A stretch of 64,000 nt of DNA from Streptomyces phaeofaciens (GTDB lineage: Bacteria; Actinomycetota; Actinomycetes; Streptomycetales; Streptomycetaceae): the NCBI RefSeq assembly GCF_014648915.1, contig NZ_BMSA01000001.1, positions 434,001-498,000 on the forward strand. The letters are read 5' to 3'. A model generated the notes under the pieces. The model saw nothing but the letters and a program-made list of their open reading frames with translations. It was not told where the DNA came from and searched no databases. The translations under genes were made by a program, and so were the position numbers. Numbering within the stretch: the stretch's first letter is position 1; each line of letters starts with the position of its first letter. Shown in pieces: positions 50,733 to 60,449 of the stretch.

Positions 50733-53536
50733 GCGGCGGCACCTTCGAGGCCCTGCGCGGCCAACTGCACGAGGCGGCCACGGAGTTCGCCGACGGCCCC
50801 GGCGCCCTGGAAGGCATCCTGCGCGGCATCGTCGACGACGTGGAGCGCGCCGTACGCGAGCCGCTGGAGATCTTCCCGGTCTGTCATCACTCGCCGGCCT
50901 CTGCGATCGCCATGGCCCGCCGGCTGCGCGAGAAGCAGCCGAAGGTGGTCTACCTGGAGCTGTGCGAGGACATGGCCCCGCTCCTGACCGAGCTGCGCAA
51001 CTGCCGCCTCCCGGTGGCGGTCCAGGCGTTCGCGACCGAGGTCGAGGGCTTCCCGGCCGACTGGAGCCCGCTGTCGGTGGTCGCCCCGGTCACCGAGGCC
51101 TCCGCCGAGTACCAGGCCATCGCCTACGCCCTCGACACCCCCGGCGTCGAACTCGTCCTCGTCGACCGCTCCTCCGACCACGTCTTCCAGTGGGAGACCC
51201 GGCAGGAGAGCCGGCCGACGGACGAGCCGGACAGCGGTGGGGACGGGCCCGACGCCGCGCCGGCCGAGGCGGAGTCGGCGCTGCACGGCGACGCGGTCGG
51301 CGTGGAGATCGGCGACCTGCGCCCGCGCTTCGCCGAACTGGAGGAGCACCTGCTGCGCCACGGCCGGGTGCGGCACTGGTCGGAGTGGTGGCACCAGTAC
51401 GTCGAACTGCCCCTCGGCGACAGCGACCACGACACCTACCGTCAGGTGATGCTGCTCATCGGCAGCCTCTTCCGCCGCCTCGCCCCCGGGGACGAACCGC
51501 GGGTCAGGATCGACGAGGACCGCGAGCGGTACATGTGGACCCGGATGCGCGAGCACCTCGCCGCCACCGGCACCGACCCGGCCGACTGTCTCTACGTCTG
51601 CGGCGCCTTCCACGCGGCCAGCCGCGTCGAGGAGTTCGGCGTGCACGGCAGCGACACCTTCACCATCGGCCCGCCGAGCGGCACCCGGTGGCGGCACGGC
51701 CTGATCCCGTCCAGCCACGCGGCCATCGAGGCACAGTTCGGCCTGGCCGCCGGCTCGGTCTCCATCGCCGCGACCGAGTGGACGAAGAACCTCCGGCGCA
51801 CCCGCGTCCGGCCGTACCGGCTGGCGGGCCAGGCGGGCACGAAGAAGACCACGAAGGCCGCACGGCCCGCTCCGGCCCTGCCCGCCGCCGCGGCACCGGC
51901 GGCCGACCGGCTCACGGGCTTCCTCCAGCGGCCGCCCGTCCTCGACCCGCTCGACGAGGCCGAACTCCTCGGCTGGTCCGTGGACATCGTGCGCGCGGCC
52001 CGCCGGGCCGGGTACCTCGCCTCCACCGCCGACGCGATCGCCGTCTTCGAGACATCGATCCTGCTGGCCGGAATGCGCGAGCGCGCCAAGCCGACGCCGT
52101 ACGACTTCCTGGACGCGGCCGTCACCTGTATCGAGAAGGACCGGGTCCCGGGGCGGCGGGACGTGCGCCGGCTGGTCGAGATCATGATGGGTGGCGACCG
52201 GGTCGGCCAGGTCGGCTACGACGCGCTGCCGCCGTTGGCCCGCGACGTCCACGACCGGCTGGAACCCCTCGGCCTGCGGCTCCAGCAGCGCGGGGTGCAG
52301 CGGGCCCTGCTGGACATCGCCGCGCAGCCCGCGCTGGAACGCTGCTCCGACGTGCTGTGGATGCTGCGCCGGCTGATGCCCGAGGGCGCCGCCCGACCCA
52401 TCATGGGCGAACGGCGGCTGGGCGAACGCCCCATCCAGGAGTCCTGGGACCTGGCCCTGGGCACCCACCAGCGGGCCCTCATCGAACTCGGCTACGAGGG
52501 CGTCAGCATCGAGCAGGTGCTGGAACAGCGGCTGCGACGCACCGCGTACGCGCCGCAGGCCACCGCGGCCACCGTCCTCGAAGCCGTCGAGGACGCCGTC
52601 CTCCATCTGCGCAGCCGCCGCCTCGCCGACGAACTGGGCACCCACGCCCTGGACGTCCTGGCGCGCGAGCGCAGCGTCGACGGCGCGCCGGAGGTCCTGC
52701 GCCGGGTCCGCCGGCTGCTTGCCTACTACCGGACCGCCGAACCGGTCCTGCCGCCGTGGATCGAGTCCTTCGTCAAGACCGGCTACGCCCACTACTGCAC
52801 CCTGCTGCCGACGGCGTTCACCGACGACGACGCGACCGTCCGGCAGGTCGCGGCCATGCTGGGCTTCCTGTTCGGCATGGAGGGCCTCGCCCTGTCGCTG
52901 GGCTGCGACCGCACCCAGCTCGAACTCGCCCTCGCCCAGTCCCACCCGGCCGACCCCGCCCGGACCGCCCTGCTGTGGGCCGCCCGGAGCCACCTGGGCA
53001 CCCTGTCCCGGACCGCCCTGCGCGAGCGCTGCGACGCACTGCTCGCCAACCCGCTGGTGGTCCCCGCCTACCCCCGCTACCTCAGCGGTTTCGTGCACGC
53101 CCTGGAACCGGTGCCGGGTCTGGCGGACTTCGTCGTCGAGGCGGTGTCGAACGCCTTCGCCCGGCTGCCCGACCCGGTTCTGCTGCCCTGGCTGCCGACC
53201 CTGATCACCACCCTGCGCGCGAGCGGCACCGAACTGGCCCCCCTCCTCATCCGCGAGGCAGGCCGGGTCTTCCCCGCCCGGCTCGCGGAACTGGACAGCT
53301 GGGTGCCCCCGTGGCGGCTCCCGCAGGAGACACCGCGGGTTCTCCCCGAGGCGGCGGGCCCCGCCGCGGGATCGGCGCTGCTGGCCGCCCGCCCCGCGAC
53401 CTGCGACGCGCTGGCGGACCTGCTGGGGTACGACGGCACCTGGGCCACGCCGGAGCCCACCGCCACCGGAGCGGCGCTCCTCGCCCGGCACCCGGCGACC
53501 GCGACGGCACTGGGGGAGTTGCTCACCATCGGCTGA
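50729..53536 (+). CDS. DUF5682 family protein (YehM-like)
   Basis: Fourth gene of the operon, 935 residues. The N-terminal part shows the DUF5682 start EIFPVCHHSPASAIAMARRL (His53-His54) and VVYLELCEDMAPLL, followed by ADWSPLSVVAPVTEASAEYQ and the conserved HWSEWWHQYVE-type Trp/His region near 215. The His-His-Ser-Pro and Glu pattern suggests a metal-dependent or TraB/ChaN-like hydrolase, which is a guess. The C-terminal 350 residues are long helical repeats. It is the counterpart of E. coli YehM. The GTG start overlaps the MoxR stop, implying translational coupling. No membrane segment is seen. Confidence 0.85.
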   Translation: MSGGTFEALRGQLHEAATEFADGPGALEGILRGIVDDVERAVREPLEIFPVCHHSPASAIAMARRLREKQPKVVYLELCEDMAPLLTELRNCRLPVAVQAFATEVEGFPADWSPLSVVAPVTEASAEYQAIAYALDTPGVELVLVDRSSDHVFQWETRQESRPTDEPDSGGDGPDAAPAEAESALHGDAVGVEIGDLRPRFAELEEHLLRHGRVRHWSEWWHQYVELPLGDSDHDTYRQVMLLIGSLFRRLAPGDEPRVRIDEDRERYMWTRMREHLAATGTDPADCLYVCGAFHAASRVEEFGVHGSDTFTIGPPSGTRWRHGLIPSSHAAIEAQFGLAAGSVSIAATEWTKNLRRTRVRPYRLAGQAGTKKTTKAARPAPALPAAAAPAADRLTGFLQRPPVLDPLDEAELLGWSVDIVRAARRAGYLASTADAIAVFETSILLAGMRERAKPTPYDFLDAAVTCIEKDRVPGRRDVRRLVEIMMGGDRVGQVGYDALPPLARDVHDRLEPLGLRLQQRGVQRALLDIAAQPALERCSDVLWMLRRLMPEGAARPIMGERRLGERPIQESWDLALGTHQRALIELGYEGVSIEQVLEQRLRRTAYAPQATAATVLEAVEDAVLHLRSRRLADELGTHALDVLARERSVDGAPEVLRRVRRLLAYYRTAEPVLPPWIESFVKTGYAHYCTLLPTAFTDDDATVRQVAAMLGFLFGMEGLALSLGCDRTQLELALAQSHPADPARTALLWAARSHLGTLSRTALRERCDALLANPLVVPAYPRYLSGFVHALEPVPGLADFVVEAVSNAFARLPDPVLLPWLPTLITTLRASGTELAPLLIREAGRVFPARLAELDSWVPPWRLPQETPRVLPEAAGPAAGSALLAARPATCDALADLLGYDGTWATPEPTATGAALLARHPATATALGELLTIG

Positions 53537-53549
53537 CCGTCGGTAACCG

Positions 53550-55040
53550 TCAGCCGACCGGCAGCGCCGCGACCAGCCGACGGATCGTGTCCGTCGCCAG
53601 CGCCGGGCCGGCGGCGGCATGGTGGGCCAGCTCCTCGTCGTCGAGCAGCTCGGCCAGCCGGGCCGGCGGCAGGTTCCGGTGGCGGGCGAGCGCGGCCCGT
53701 ACGGCGGGGTCCGGGTCCCGGGTGAGCCGCTCCACGGTCGCGGGCGCCGTCCCGGGGTCGCGGGCGGCCAGCGCCCGGACCGCGGGGTCCTCGTCGTCGG
53801 CGTACGCCGCCAGCCCGTCCGTCGGGAACCGCGGCCGCAGCAGGAGGTCCTCGCGTCCGGAGCCGGTGTACTCGAGGAAGGCGCGCAGCAGCAGGGCCGG
53901 CGGGGCGTCGGGGTGGTTCTGCGCCAGCAGGACACGCACGCCGAGGTCGTCGTCGCCGGCCAGCCGCGCCAGCAGATCGGGCGGCAAGGTGTGATCCGTC
54001 GCGGCCCGCCGGCGCAGCAGCGGGTGCGCGGAGAGCGCGTCCCTGCGGACGGCCTCGGGGTCGCGGGGCGTCAGCGGCGGGTGACAGTAGGGGAAGACCC
54101 CGTCCGGCGGGACCTCGTAGTCGATCCCGGCCCGTTCCTCCTCGCTCCACGCCGGATGGACGGAGACGGCGAGCCGCACCCCCGGGTCGGGGTCGATGGC
54201 GAGCGCCCGGCGTTCGGCCGGCCCGAGGTCCGCGCGGTGCGCGATCCGCTCCCGTACCTCCGGGTCCGGATCGGCGGCCAGGAGGACCACGACGTCCGGG
54301 GGGAGACTCGGGTTGTCCGCGATCATCGACCGTTCCTCCGGCCCCGCCGGATCGGTGAGGACCCGGTCCACGAGGGCGCGGCCGAGCGCGTCGTGCAGCA
54401 GGACGTCGGTGCGGGAGTGGCAGGGGTGCGCGGGCACCATGCTCTCCACCCACGCCGGATCCTCGTGACGCAGATGCCGTTGCGCCGCCTCGCGGACGTC
54501 GTCGTCCGGGTCGGCCAGCAGGGCGGCCCGTGTCCCGGCGGGCAGCGAGCGCCAGGCGCCGACACCCCACAGGCGGACCTTCGCCACCGGATGCGTGGGC
54601 AGGGACCGGCGCAGCCCGGCGGAGAACTGCTGGTAGAGCTCGAAGCCCAGGTCCTCGTTGCCGTACGTGCTGATCATGTGGACCACGGTCTCGTCGGGCA
54701 GCGGCCGGAGCCCGACGGGATCGGTGGTGCGGGGACCGGCGGCCAGATGCGCGCGGACGAACCACTCCGGATCGTCCACCAGCCGCGCCCGCTGCGCCGG
54801 ATCGACGTGCGGATTGCGGGCGAAGAAGCTGCGGGTGTACGTGTCCGGGTGGGCGATCACGGCGTCGACGACCGCCTCGGGCAGCACCCGGTCCCGGCAC
54901 AGCACCATCCGCACCGCGAGCGGGGCGTGGGCCAGCAGCCGCAGCAGGACCTCCTCGGGAGCGGTCGGATTGAGCGCCAGCCCGGCCAGCCGTCGGGTGG
55001 GCAGATCGGCCTCGTCCCAGATCTGGTCGGGTGTGGGCAT
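53550..55040 (-). CDS. LRV/HEAT-like repeat protein
   Basis: This 496-residue protein is made of short helical repeats with the leucine-rich-repeat-variant flavour: repeated units of the type ADPDPEVRERIAHRADLGPA, AIDPDPGVRLAVSVHPAWSE, TRDPDPAVRAALARHRNLPP and DDDLGVRVLLAQNHPD. Such scaffolds bind proteins or nucleic acids. It converges on the four-gene MoxR/VWA operon with 13 bases between stops; it could be a neighbour by chance or a linked partner. The ATG is at 55040. No enzymatic domain is seen. Confidence 0.82.
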   Translation of the reverse strand: MPTPDQIWDEADLPTRRLAGLALNPTAPEEVLLRLLAHAPLAVRMVLCRDRVLPEAVVDAVIAHPDTYTRSFFARNPHVDPAQRARLVDDPEWFVRAHLAAGPRTTDPVGLRPLPDETVVHMISTYGNEDLGFELYQQFSAGLRRSLPTHPVAKVRLWGVGAWRSLPAGTRAALLADPDDDVREAAQRHLRHEDPAWVESMVPAHPCHSRTDVLLHDALGRALVDRVLTDPAGPEERSMIADNPSLPPDVVVLLAADPDPEVRERIAHRADLGPAERRALAIDPDPGVRLAVSVHPAWSEEERAGIDYEVPPDGVFPYCHPPLTPRDPEAVRRDALSAHPLLRRRAATDHTLPPDLLARLAGDDDLGVRVLLAQNHPDAPPALLLRAFLEYTGSGREDLLLRPRFPTDGLAAYADDEDPAVRALAARDPGTAPATVERLTRDPDPAVRAALARHRNLPPARLAELLDDEELAHHAAAGPALATDTIRRLVAALPVG

Positions 55041-55068
55041 GGGTTCGGTTCCCCCCGGTACGACGAAC

Positions 55069-55094
55069 GGGCCCCCTGCCGGCGCAGGGGGCCC
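55069..55094 (-). terminator. Terminator of the GH43 gene
   Basis: GGGCCCCCTGC (55069-55079) pairs perfectly with GCAGGGGGCCC (55084-55094), with a four-base loop, 26 bases after the stop of the glycosidase gene and before the start of the LRV gene. Confidence 0.8.
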
Positions 55095-55120
55095 ATGACC
55101 TTATCCGCTCGGGTGCGCGT

Positions 55121-58100
55121 CTACCGGCGGCGGGTGCCGATCGTCACGACACCGGTGACCTCGGCGCCGTCGGCTCCGCCGTCGTAGAGCACCTCGCCGC
55201 CGGACTTCTTCCAGATCTTGATCAGGAAGGTGTCCGGGCCGTCCGTCGCGGTGACGCGGAAGGCGTAGCCGCCCTTGCCGTCGACCGTGCCGGAGCCCTC
55301 GAGGACGGCCCGGGAGCCGGTGACGACCAGCCAGTCCGTGGCGGTGGAACGGAACTTCAGACGGGCCGGTCCGTAGTCGAAGGTGACGAGCCCGGCCGGT
55401 GTGCTCGCCACCGGCAGGTAACCGACGGCGAGGGAGAAGAACGCCTTGCCGGTCAGCGCCGGCCGGGCGGACCAGGCGCCCGCCGGCGAGTCGACGAGAC
55501 CGGCGCCCGCCACCGGGCCGGCGGCGCGGTCGTACACGACCAGCTCGGGGAGCGTCCTGCTGTCCGAGGCGCCGTCGTCGTCGGTGACGGTGATCACCGG
55601 GCGGTGCAGGCCCGCCGAGGTGTAGGTGTGCTCGGCGCGGCAGCCGGTCGCGGTGACCGTGCCGTCGGCCGGCCCGCCGCCGTCCTTCCATTCGACCGTG
55701 CAGGTGTGGCGGTCACCGGTACCGGGATCGTCGAACCGGGCGGTGACGGCCGTGCGACGCCCGGCCGGAACCGGGGACGACGGGCCGGTGGCGGAGGTGA
55801 TCGACGGGGCCGCGTTCGTCACCGTGACCACGGCCGTGTCGGTGCTGCGGCCGCCGGTCAGGGTGAGGGTGAAGGTGCCGTCGTCGGTGCAGGTGACCGT
55901 GGTGCGGGCGGCGGCCGGGTCCGCGACCGTGCAGGGCGCGTCCGGGTCCGCCGTCCACTTCGGGCTGCCCGCCCCGGACAGGGTGCCGTTCAGGGCGAGG
56001 GCGTCGCCCTCGACGCCCTCGGCGTCCGGGCCGGCGTGGACGACGGTGACCGGGTCGATGCCGGTGAGCGTGGGGACGACCTTCTCGATCAGCCCGTCGG
56101 CGTCGAACTCCAGCTTGTCGACGGTGGTCTCGCGGTGGGTGCCGTCACCGCCGGGGATCGCGAAGCGGTGGTAGGCGATGTACCAGTCGTCCGTGCCCGG
56201 TACCTGGACGACGGAGTGGTGGCCGGGGCCCTTGATGCCGAGCGAAAGGTCCTTCTCCAGGATCACGCCCCGCTTGGTCCACGGGCCGGTGGGGGAGGGG
56301 CCGGTGGCGTAGGCGACCCGGTAGTTCTCGTCCCGGGTGTCGTTCTCCGACCACATGAAGTAGTAGGTGCCCTTGCGCTTCACCACGAACGTGCCCTCGT
56401 TGTAGCCGCTCGGGGTCATGTCGGTGATCTTCGAGGCGTCGAAGGAGACCATGTCGTCGTCGAGCGGGACCACGTAGGCGTGTCCGTTGCCCCAGTACAG
56501 GTACGACCGGCCGTCGTCGTCGGTGAGGACCGCCGGGTCGATCATCTGGCCGCTGTAGGTGCCCGCCTTCAGCAGGGGCTGCCCGAGCGCGTCCTCGAAC
56601 GGGCCGGTCGGGGAGTCCGAGACGGCGACGCCGATGCTCGCGTCGGCGCAGAAGTAGAAGTAGTACTTACCGTCCTTCTCGGCGATCGTCGGCGCCCAGG
56701 CCCTGCTGTCCGCCCAGCTCACGTCCGGACCCAGGTCGAGGACGACGCCGTGGTCCGTCCAGTGCACCAGGTCGGTGGACGAGTACGCCTTGAACTGCGT
56801 ACCGCTCCACCCTTCGAAGCCGTCGGTCGTCGGGTACAGGTAGAAGGTGTCGCCGAAACGGACGATGTTCGGATCGGCGTTGAGGCCCGGCAGCACCGGG
56901 CTCCTCATCTCCAGCGCGGAGACCGTCCAGGTCCGCTCGACCCCGTCGGAGCCGGTGACCTCGTACGTCACCGGCTCGGTGAAGTCCTGCACACTGCCGG
57001 AGGCGGGGCTGATCGCCGCGCCGTGGGCCAGGGTGAACTCCGGCGCCAGCGCGGTCGGATCGGTCCCCTCCTTCAGCGGGAGGGTGATGCGGCTGCCCGC
57101 GTCGTCGATCAGCGCGTCGACCTTGAGCGCGGGGTGGGTGGCCCGGGCGATGCCCGTGGTGTTGCCGCTCAGCTCCAGCACCTCGGCGGCGGACAGTGCC
57201 CGGCCGTAGATCCGGAAGTCGTCGACCTCACCGCCGAAGTACGGGTCGGCGGAGTACAGGGAACGGCCGATGTAGCCGCTGTGGTCCTTGGCGGAGTCGT
57301 ACAGCTCGGACGGCTCGATGGTCACACCGGTGGTGCGGGCCGCCTCGATGCCGTCCACGTACAGGACCATCGTGTCGGTCGAGCCGTCGAGGGTGACCGT
57401 CACGTGCCGCCACTCGCCGGCGGTGAGCGGGGAGCCCGCCGTCAGCTTCGACTCCGCCGACCAACTCGCCTTGGTGATCGCGGAGTAGAGCTTCGAGGAG
57501 CCGTTGGAGGGGCTGGCGAAGAGGTACTTGTCGCTGTCCGGACCGAGTCCGAACAGCCACTGCCAGCTGCTGCCGCCCTTCCACTTCGCGTAGGTGGAGA
57601 CGGTGACGCTGCCGGCGTCCTTCAGCACACCGTTCGGGATCTTCACGTACGGCGAGTCGCTCGCGCCGGACATGCTGAACGATCCGCCGTCGACGCCGGT
57701 GCCGAAGGCGGGCGTACGGACATAGGTGCCGTGGTGGCCGTGGCCGCTGGCGTCGCGTGCGACGCTGCCCGAGGTCTCGTCGAAGCCGTAGTGCAGGAGC
57801 AGGTCGGCGGGGACGTCGGGGCCCTCGGCGGAGACCGTCACCTCGGCCCGCACCGGCAGTGCGGCACCGTCCGGCAGACCGCCCGTCACGGTGAAGGTGC
57901 CGGCCTGCGCGTACGCCGACTCCGGGACGTCGTCCCAGGCCACGGCCACCGGGCGCCGGACTCCGTCGGCGTACGTGGCGATCACGGTCGCGGGCAGCAC
58001 CGGCGCCTGGCCGATCCGCGTCCTCACCGTGATGTCCTCGACGCTCTCGACGAGCTGGTCCGGCTGGTAGGCGCGCAGCAGCCGGTCGTACTCGGCCTGG

Positions 58101-60319
58101 GTGACCGGCAGCACCGTGCCGTGCCGGGGCCTGGCCGGGAGGTCGTAGTCGGTGGAGGGGGTCCAGGTGCCGGAGGCGAGGTCGGTGGTCTCGAACGGGA
58201 GGTAGCCGCGGCCGCCGAACTCGTCGAGGAACGCGTACCACTTCTCCTCGGTGTTGGACTTGAACACCAGCGGGCCCTCTGCCGCGTTCATCGCGCCCTT
58301 GCCGATGCCCTCGGCGACCGCGTCCCAGGAGAGGTCCAGCAGCGAGTCGCTCTTCTCCTCGAAGATGAACTTGCTGTTGGGCGTGGAGGAGGAGTTGTTG
58401 CGCTCGTCCTTCGACAGACGGAAGTACGTGCCGTCGTGCTGGATCACCGTGGAGTCGATCACCGAGTAGCCGCGGTCGATCCAGACCTCGGGCTCGCTGA
58501 AGGTGTAGAAGTCACGGGTGGTCGCGTACATCATCCGGTTGTAGGTGTCGCCGGAGTGCGCCTCGTCGGCGTACAGCTTCGACGCCCAGAACACGACGTA
58601 CTCGCCGCGCTCGCTGTCGTAGTACGCCTCTGGCGCCCAGGTGTTGCCGGCGCTGTCCGGGGAGACCTGCACCAGTCGCTGGTCCGTCCAGTGGACGAGG
58701 TCGGTGGACTCCCAGACCATGATGGACCGGCTGCCGGTGCGCTGGGCGGCGTCCCAGTCGCCGTTGCCGTAGATCCTGAGGTCGGTGGCGATCTGGTAGA
58801 ACTTGTCGCCTTCGGGGGAGCGGATGATGAACGGGTCGCGCAGGCCCCGCTCGCCGAGCGTGGAGGTCAGGACGGGCTCGCCGTCGTTCAGCTCCCGCCA
58901 GTTCAGCGGGTCGTTCCCCTTGCTGAGGGCGGCGTAGAGCTGCTCGCCGTTCGCGGTGCCCTCGCCGGTGAAGTAGCTGAACATGTAGCCCTTGAGGGCT
59001 TCCCGTACGGGGAGTGCGGGGACCTCGGCGGTGAACACGCGGGTCGCCGTCGCCTCGCCCTTGGTGACGGTCGCGGTCAGCTCGGCCGTGGTGTCGCCCG
59101 TGCCGTGCGCGGGGCGGTGGACCACGCCGTCGGCGGAGACGACGTCCTCGCGCGCGGCGGACCAGGTGACGTGCGTGCCGTACAGGCCGCCGGCGGGGAG
59201 GGTGAGGTTGCCGCGGGCGTCGTCGAGGTTGCGGACGGTCAGTGCCTTCGCGGCCAGTTCGGCGGCGGTCGTGTCGTCGAAGGCGGAACGGACCGTGACG
59301 TCGAAGGCCCTGGTGGCCGTGACCGTGCCCTTCGTCAGGGTCGCGGTGAGCGTGGCGTGGCCGTCGGGCTCACCCGCGGCCGGGCGGGTCACCTTGCCCG
59401 TGTCGCTCACCACGCCGGTGGCGTCGCTGGCCCAGGTGATCGTGGAGCCGCCGGCCGGGCCGGTCCTCGGCAGGGTCAGGTCGTCCGTGACGGCGCTGGT
59501 GTCCCCGAGGTCGAGGGCGGTCCGGTCGTCCTCGACGCCCTGGGCGGCCACGGGGAGGGCGAGCCGCTCGACCTCGTCGTCGCTCAGCGCACGGTCGTAG
59601 ACCCGGAAGTCGCGCATGCTGCCCTTGAACAGCTTGTCGCCCGAGTAGACCGACCTGCCGAGGGCGTTGGCGGTGGTGGTGCCCGCGCCGATCGCGCCGG
59701 GGGTGATCGTCACCGAGGTGTTGCGGGCGACCTCGACGCCGTCCTCGTACAGGACGCCGGTCGTGCCCGTCTGGGTGTAGGTGAGGTGCTTCCACACCGA
59801 GCGGGTCAGGTTGTGGGAGTCGGCGGGCCTGGTGGTCTGTTCCGTCGACCAGTTGCCGGTGGCGATCGAGGTGCGCAGGGAGTTGCCGGTGGCGAACAGG
59901 TAGCCGTTGCCGTTGCTGCCGCTGGAGTTGCCGAAGCCGTACAGGAAGTACGGCGTGGACTGGGTGGCGTCGATCTTCACGTCCACGGCGACGCTGATCG
60001 ACGTCATGCCCTTCATGACGTCGTTCGGCACCTTCACGTAGGTGTCGGAGCCGTTGAAGGCGAGCCCCTGGCCGGACGTCGACCAGTCGGCCGCCCCGTT
60101 CACCGTGCCGTCGCGGCCGTGGCCGGAGGCGTCGGCCACCGTGGTGCCTGACGCGCCGTCGAGCTTGTACCAGAGGGCCAGCCCCTCGGTGACGTCGGCG
60201 GTCTCGGCCGCCCGGGCCGGAGCCGTGGTGGTGACGAGCCCCGTGAGCAGGGACACGGCGGTCAGCGCGGCCAGGTGTCCCGCCCGGCCTCTCGCGCGAA
60301 GTCGTTGTCTGTGCGCCAT
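55121..60319 (-). CDS. Secreted protein with two GH43 domains and LamG, Ig-like and PKD modules
   Basis: This 1732-residue protein has a signal peptide (AHRQRLRARGRAGHLAALTA ... APARAAE). Module order: LamG-like lectin (about 40-260), two bacterial Ig-like domains (about 265-430), GH43 number one (about 440-760), an Ig-like domain, LamG number two (about 846-1051), GH43 number two (about 1130-1430), an Ig-like and a PKD domain (about 1503-1590), and a beta-rich C-terminal domain. GH43 number two has the usual acids: Asp in NADPNIVR, Asp in MIDPAVLTDDDG and Glu in GYNEGTFVVKRKG. Number one has RDPFIIR, IDSTVIQHDG and NAAEGPLVFK. It should cut plant arabinans, xylans or related glycans outside the cell; linkage is unknown. 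Confidence 0.9.
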   Translation of the reverse strand: MAHRQRLRARGRAGHLAALTAVSLLTGLVTTTAPARAAETADVTEGLALWYKLDGASGTTVADASGHGRDGTVNGAADWSTSGQGLAFNGSDTYVKVPNDVMKGMTSISVAVDVKIDATQSTPYFLYGFGNSSGSNGNGYLFATGNSLRTSIATGNWSTEQTTRPADSHNLTRSVWKHLTYTQTGTTGVLYEDGVEVARNTSVTITPGAIGAGTTTANALGRSVYSGDKLFKGSMRDFRVYDRALSDDEVERLALPVAAQGVEDDRTALDLGDTSAVTDDLTLPRTGPAGGSTITWASDATGVVSDTGKVTRPAAGEPDGHATLTATLTKGTVTATRAFDVTVRSAFDDTTAAELAAKALTVRNLDDARGNLTLPAGGLYGTHVTWSAAREDVVSADGVVHRPAHGTGDTTAELTATVTKGEATATRVFTAEVPALPVREALKGYMFSYFTGEGTANGEQLYAALSKGNDPLNWRELNDGEPVLTSTLGERGLRDPFIIRSPEGDKFYQIATDLRIYGNGDWDAAQRTGSRSIMVWESTDLVHWTDQRLVQVSPDSAGNTWAPEAYYDSERGEYVVFWASKLYADEAHSGDTYNRMMYATTRDFYTFSEPEVWIDRGYSVIDSTVIQHDGTYFRLSKDERNNSSSTPNSKFIFEEKSDSLLDLSWDAVAEGIGKGAMNAAEGPLVFKSNTEEKWYAFLDEFGGRGYLPFETTDLASGTWTPSTDYDLPARPRHGTVLPVTQAEYDRLLRAYQPDQLVESVEDITVRTRIGQAPVLPATVIATYADGVRRPVAVAWDDVPESAYAQAGTFTVTGGLPDGAALPVRAEVTVSAEGPDVPADLLLHYGFDETSGSVARDASGHGHHGTYVRTPAFGTGVDGGSFSMSGASDSPYVKIPNGVLKDAGSVTVSTYAKWKGGSSWQWLFGLGPDSDKYLFASPSNGSSKLYSAITKASWSAESKLTAGSPLTAGEWRHVTVTLDGSTDTMVLYVDGIEAARTTGVTIEPSELYDSAKDHSGYIGRSLYSADPYFGGEVDDFRIYGRALSAAEVLELSGNTTGIARATHPALKVDALIDDAGSRITLPLKEGTDPTALAPEFTLAHGAAISPASGSVQDFTEPVTYEVTGSDGVERTWTVSALEMRSPVLPGLNADPNIVRFGDTFYLYPTTDGFEGWSGTQFKAYSSTDLVHWTDHGVVLDLGPDVSWADSRAWAPTIAEKDGKYYFYFCADASIGVAVSDSPTGPFEDALGQPLLKAGTYSGQMIDPAVLTDDDGRSYLYWGNGHAYVVPLDDDMVSFDASKITDMTPSGYNEGTFVVKRKGTYYFMWSENDTRDENYRVAYATGPSPTGPWTKRGVILEKDLSLGIKGPGHHSVVQVPGTDDWYIAYHRFAIPGGDGTHRETTVDKLEFDADGLIEKVVPTLTGIDPVTVVHAGPDAEGVEGDALALNGTLSGAGSPKWTADPDAPCTVADPAAARTTVTCTDDGTFTLTLTGGRSTDTAVVTVTNAAPSITSATGPSSPVPAGRRTAVTARFDDPGTGDRHTCTVEWKDGGGPADGTVTATGCRAEHTYTSAGLHRPVITVTDDDGASDSRTLPELVVYDRAAGPVAGAGLVDSPAGAWSARPALTGKAFFSLAVGYLPVASTPAGLVTFDYGPARLKFRSTATDWLVVTGSRAVLEGSGTVDGKGGYAFRVTATDGPDTFLIKIWKKSGGEVLYDGGADGAEVTGVVTIGTRRR

Positions 60320-60395
60320 AGGGGACCGCCGTTTCAGCCGTGTGACGTGATGTTGCGTGAGTGTCAAACGGTGCGCAGGGCCGCGTCAAGAGTTT

Positions 60396-60421
60396 TCGAA
60401 CAATGTCCGACTGGTCGAACA
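60396..60421 (-). promoter_or_regulatory. Direct-repeat element upstream of the GH43 gene
   Basis: TCGAACA occurs at 60396-60402 and 60415-60421 (19 bases apart) about 80 bases before the GH43 start. It may be a regulator site for carbohydrate control. Evidence is limited to the repeat. Confidence 0.3.
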
Positions 60422-60449
60422 GGGTGGGATGCTCTCCAAGGGTCCCTGC

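Noticed and set aside
49607..53935. A 1442-codon minus-strand open frame across the MoxR and DUF5682 genes
   Set aside because: It is antisense to two well-supported genes and shows no family motif; long shadow frames are expected at this GC content.
55031..60151. A 1706-codon open frame on the plus strand across the GH43 gene
   Set aside because: It is an antisense shadow of the GH43 gene. Its translation is Val/Gly/Arg/Asp-rich with no domain, while the minus strand has a signal peptide and clear GH43 motifs.
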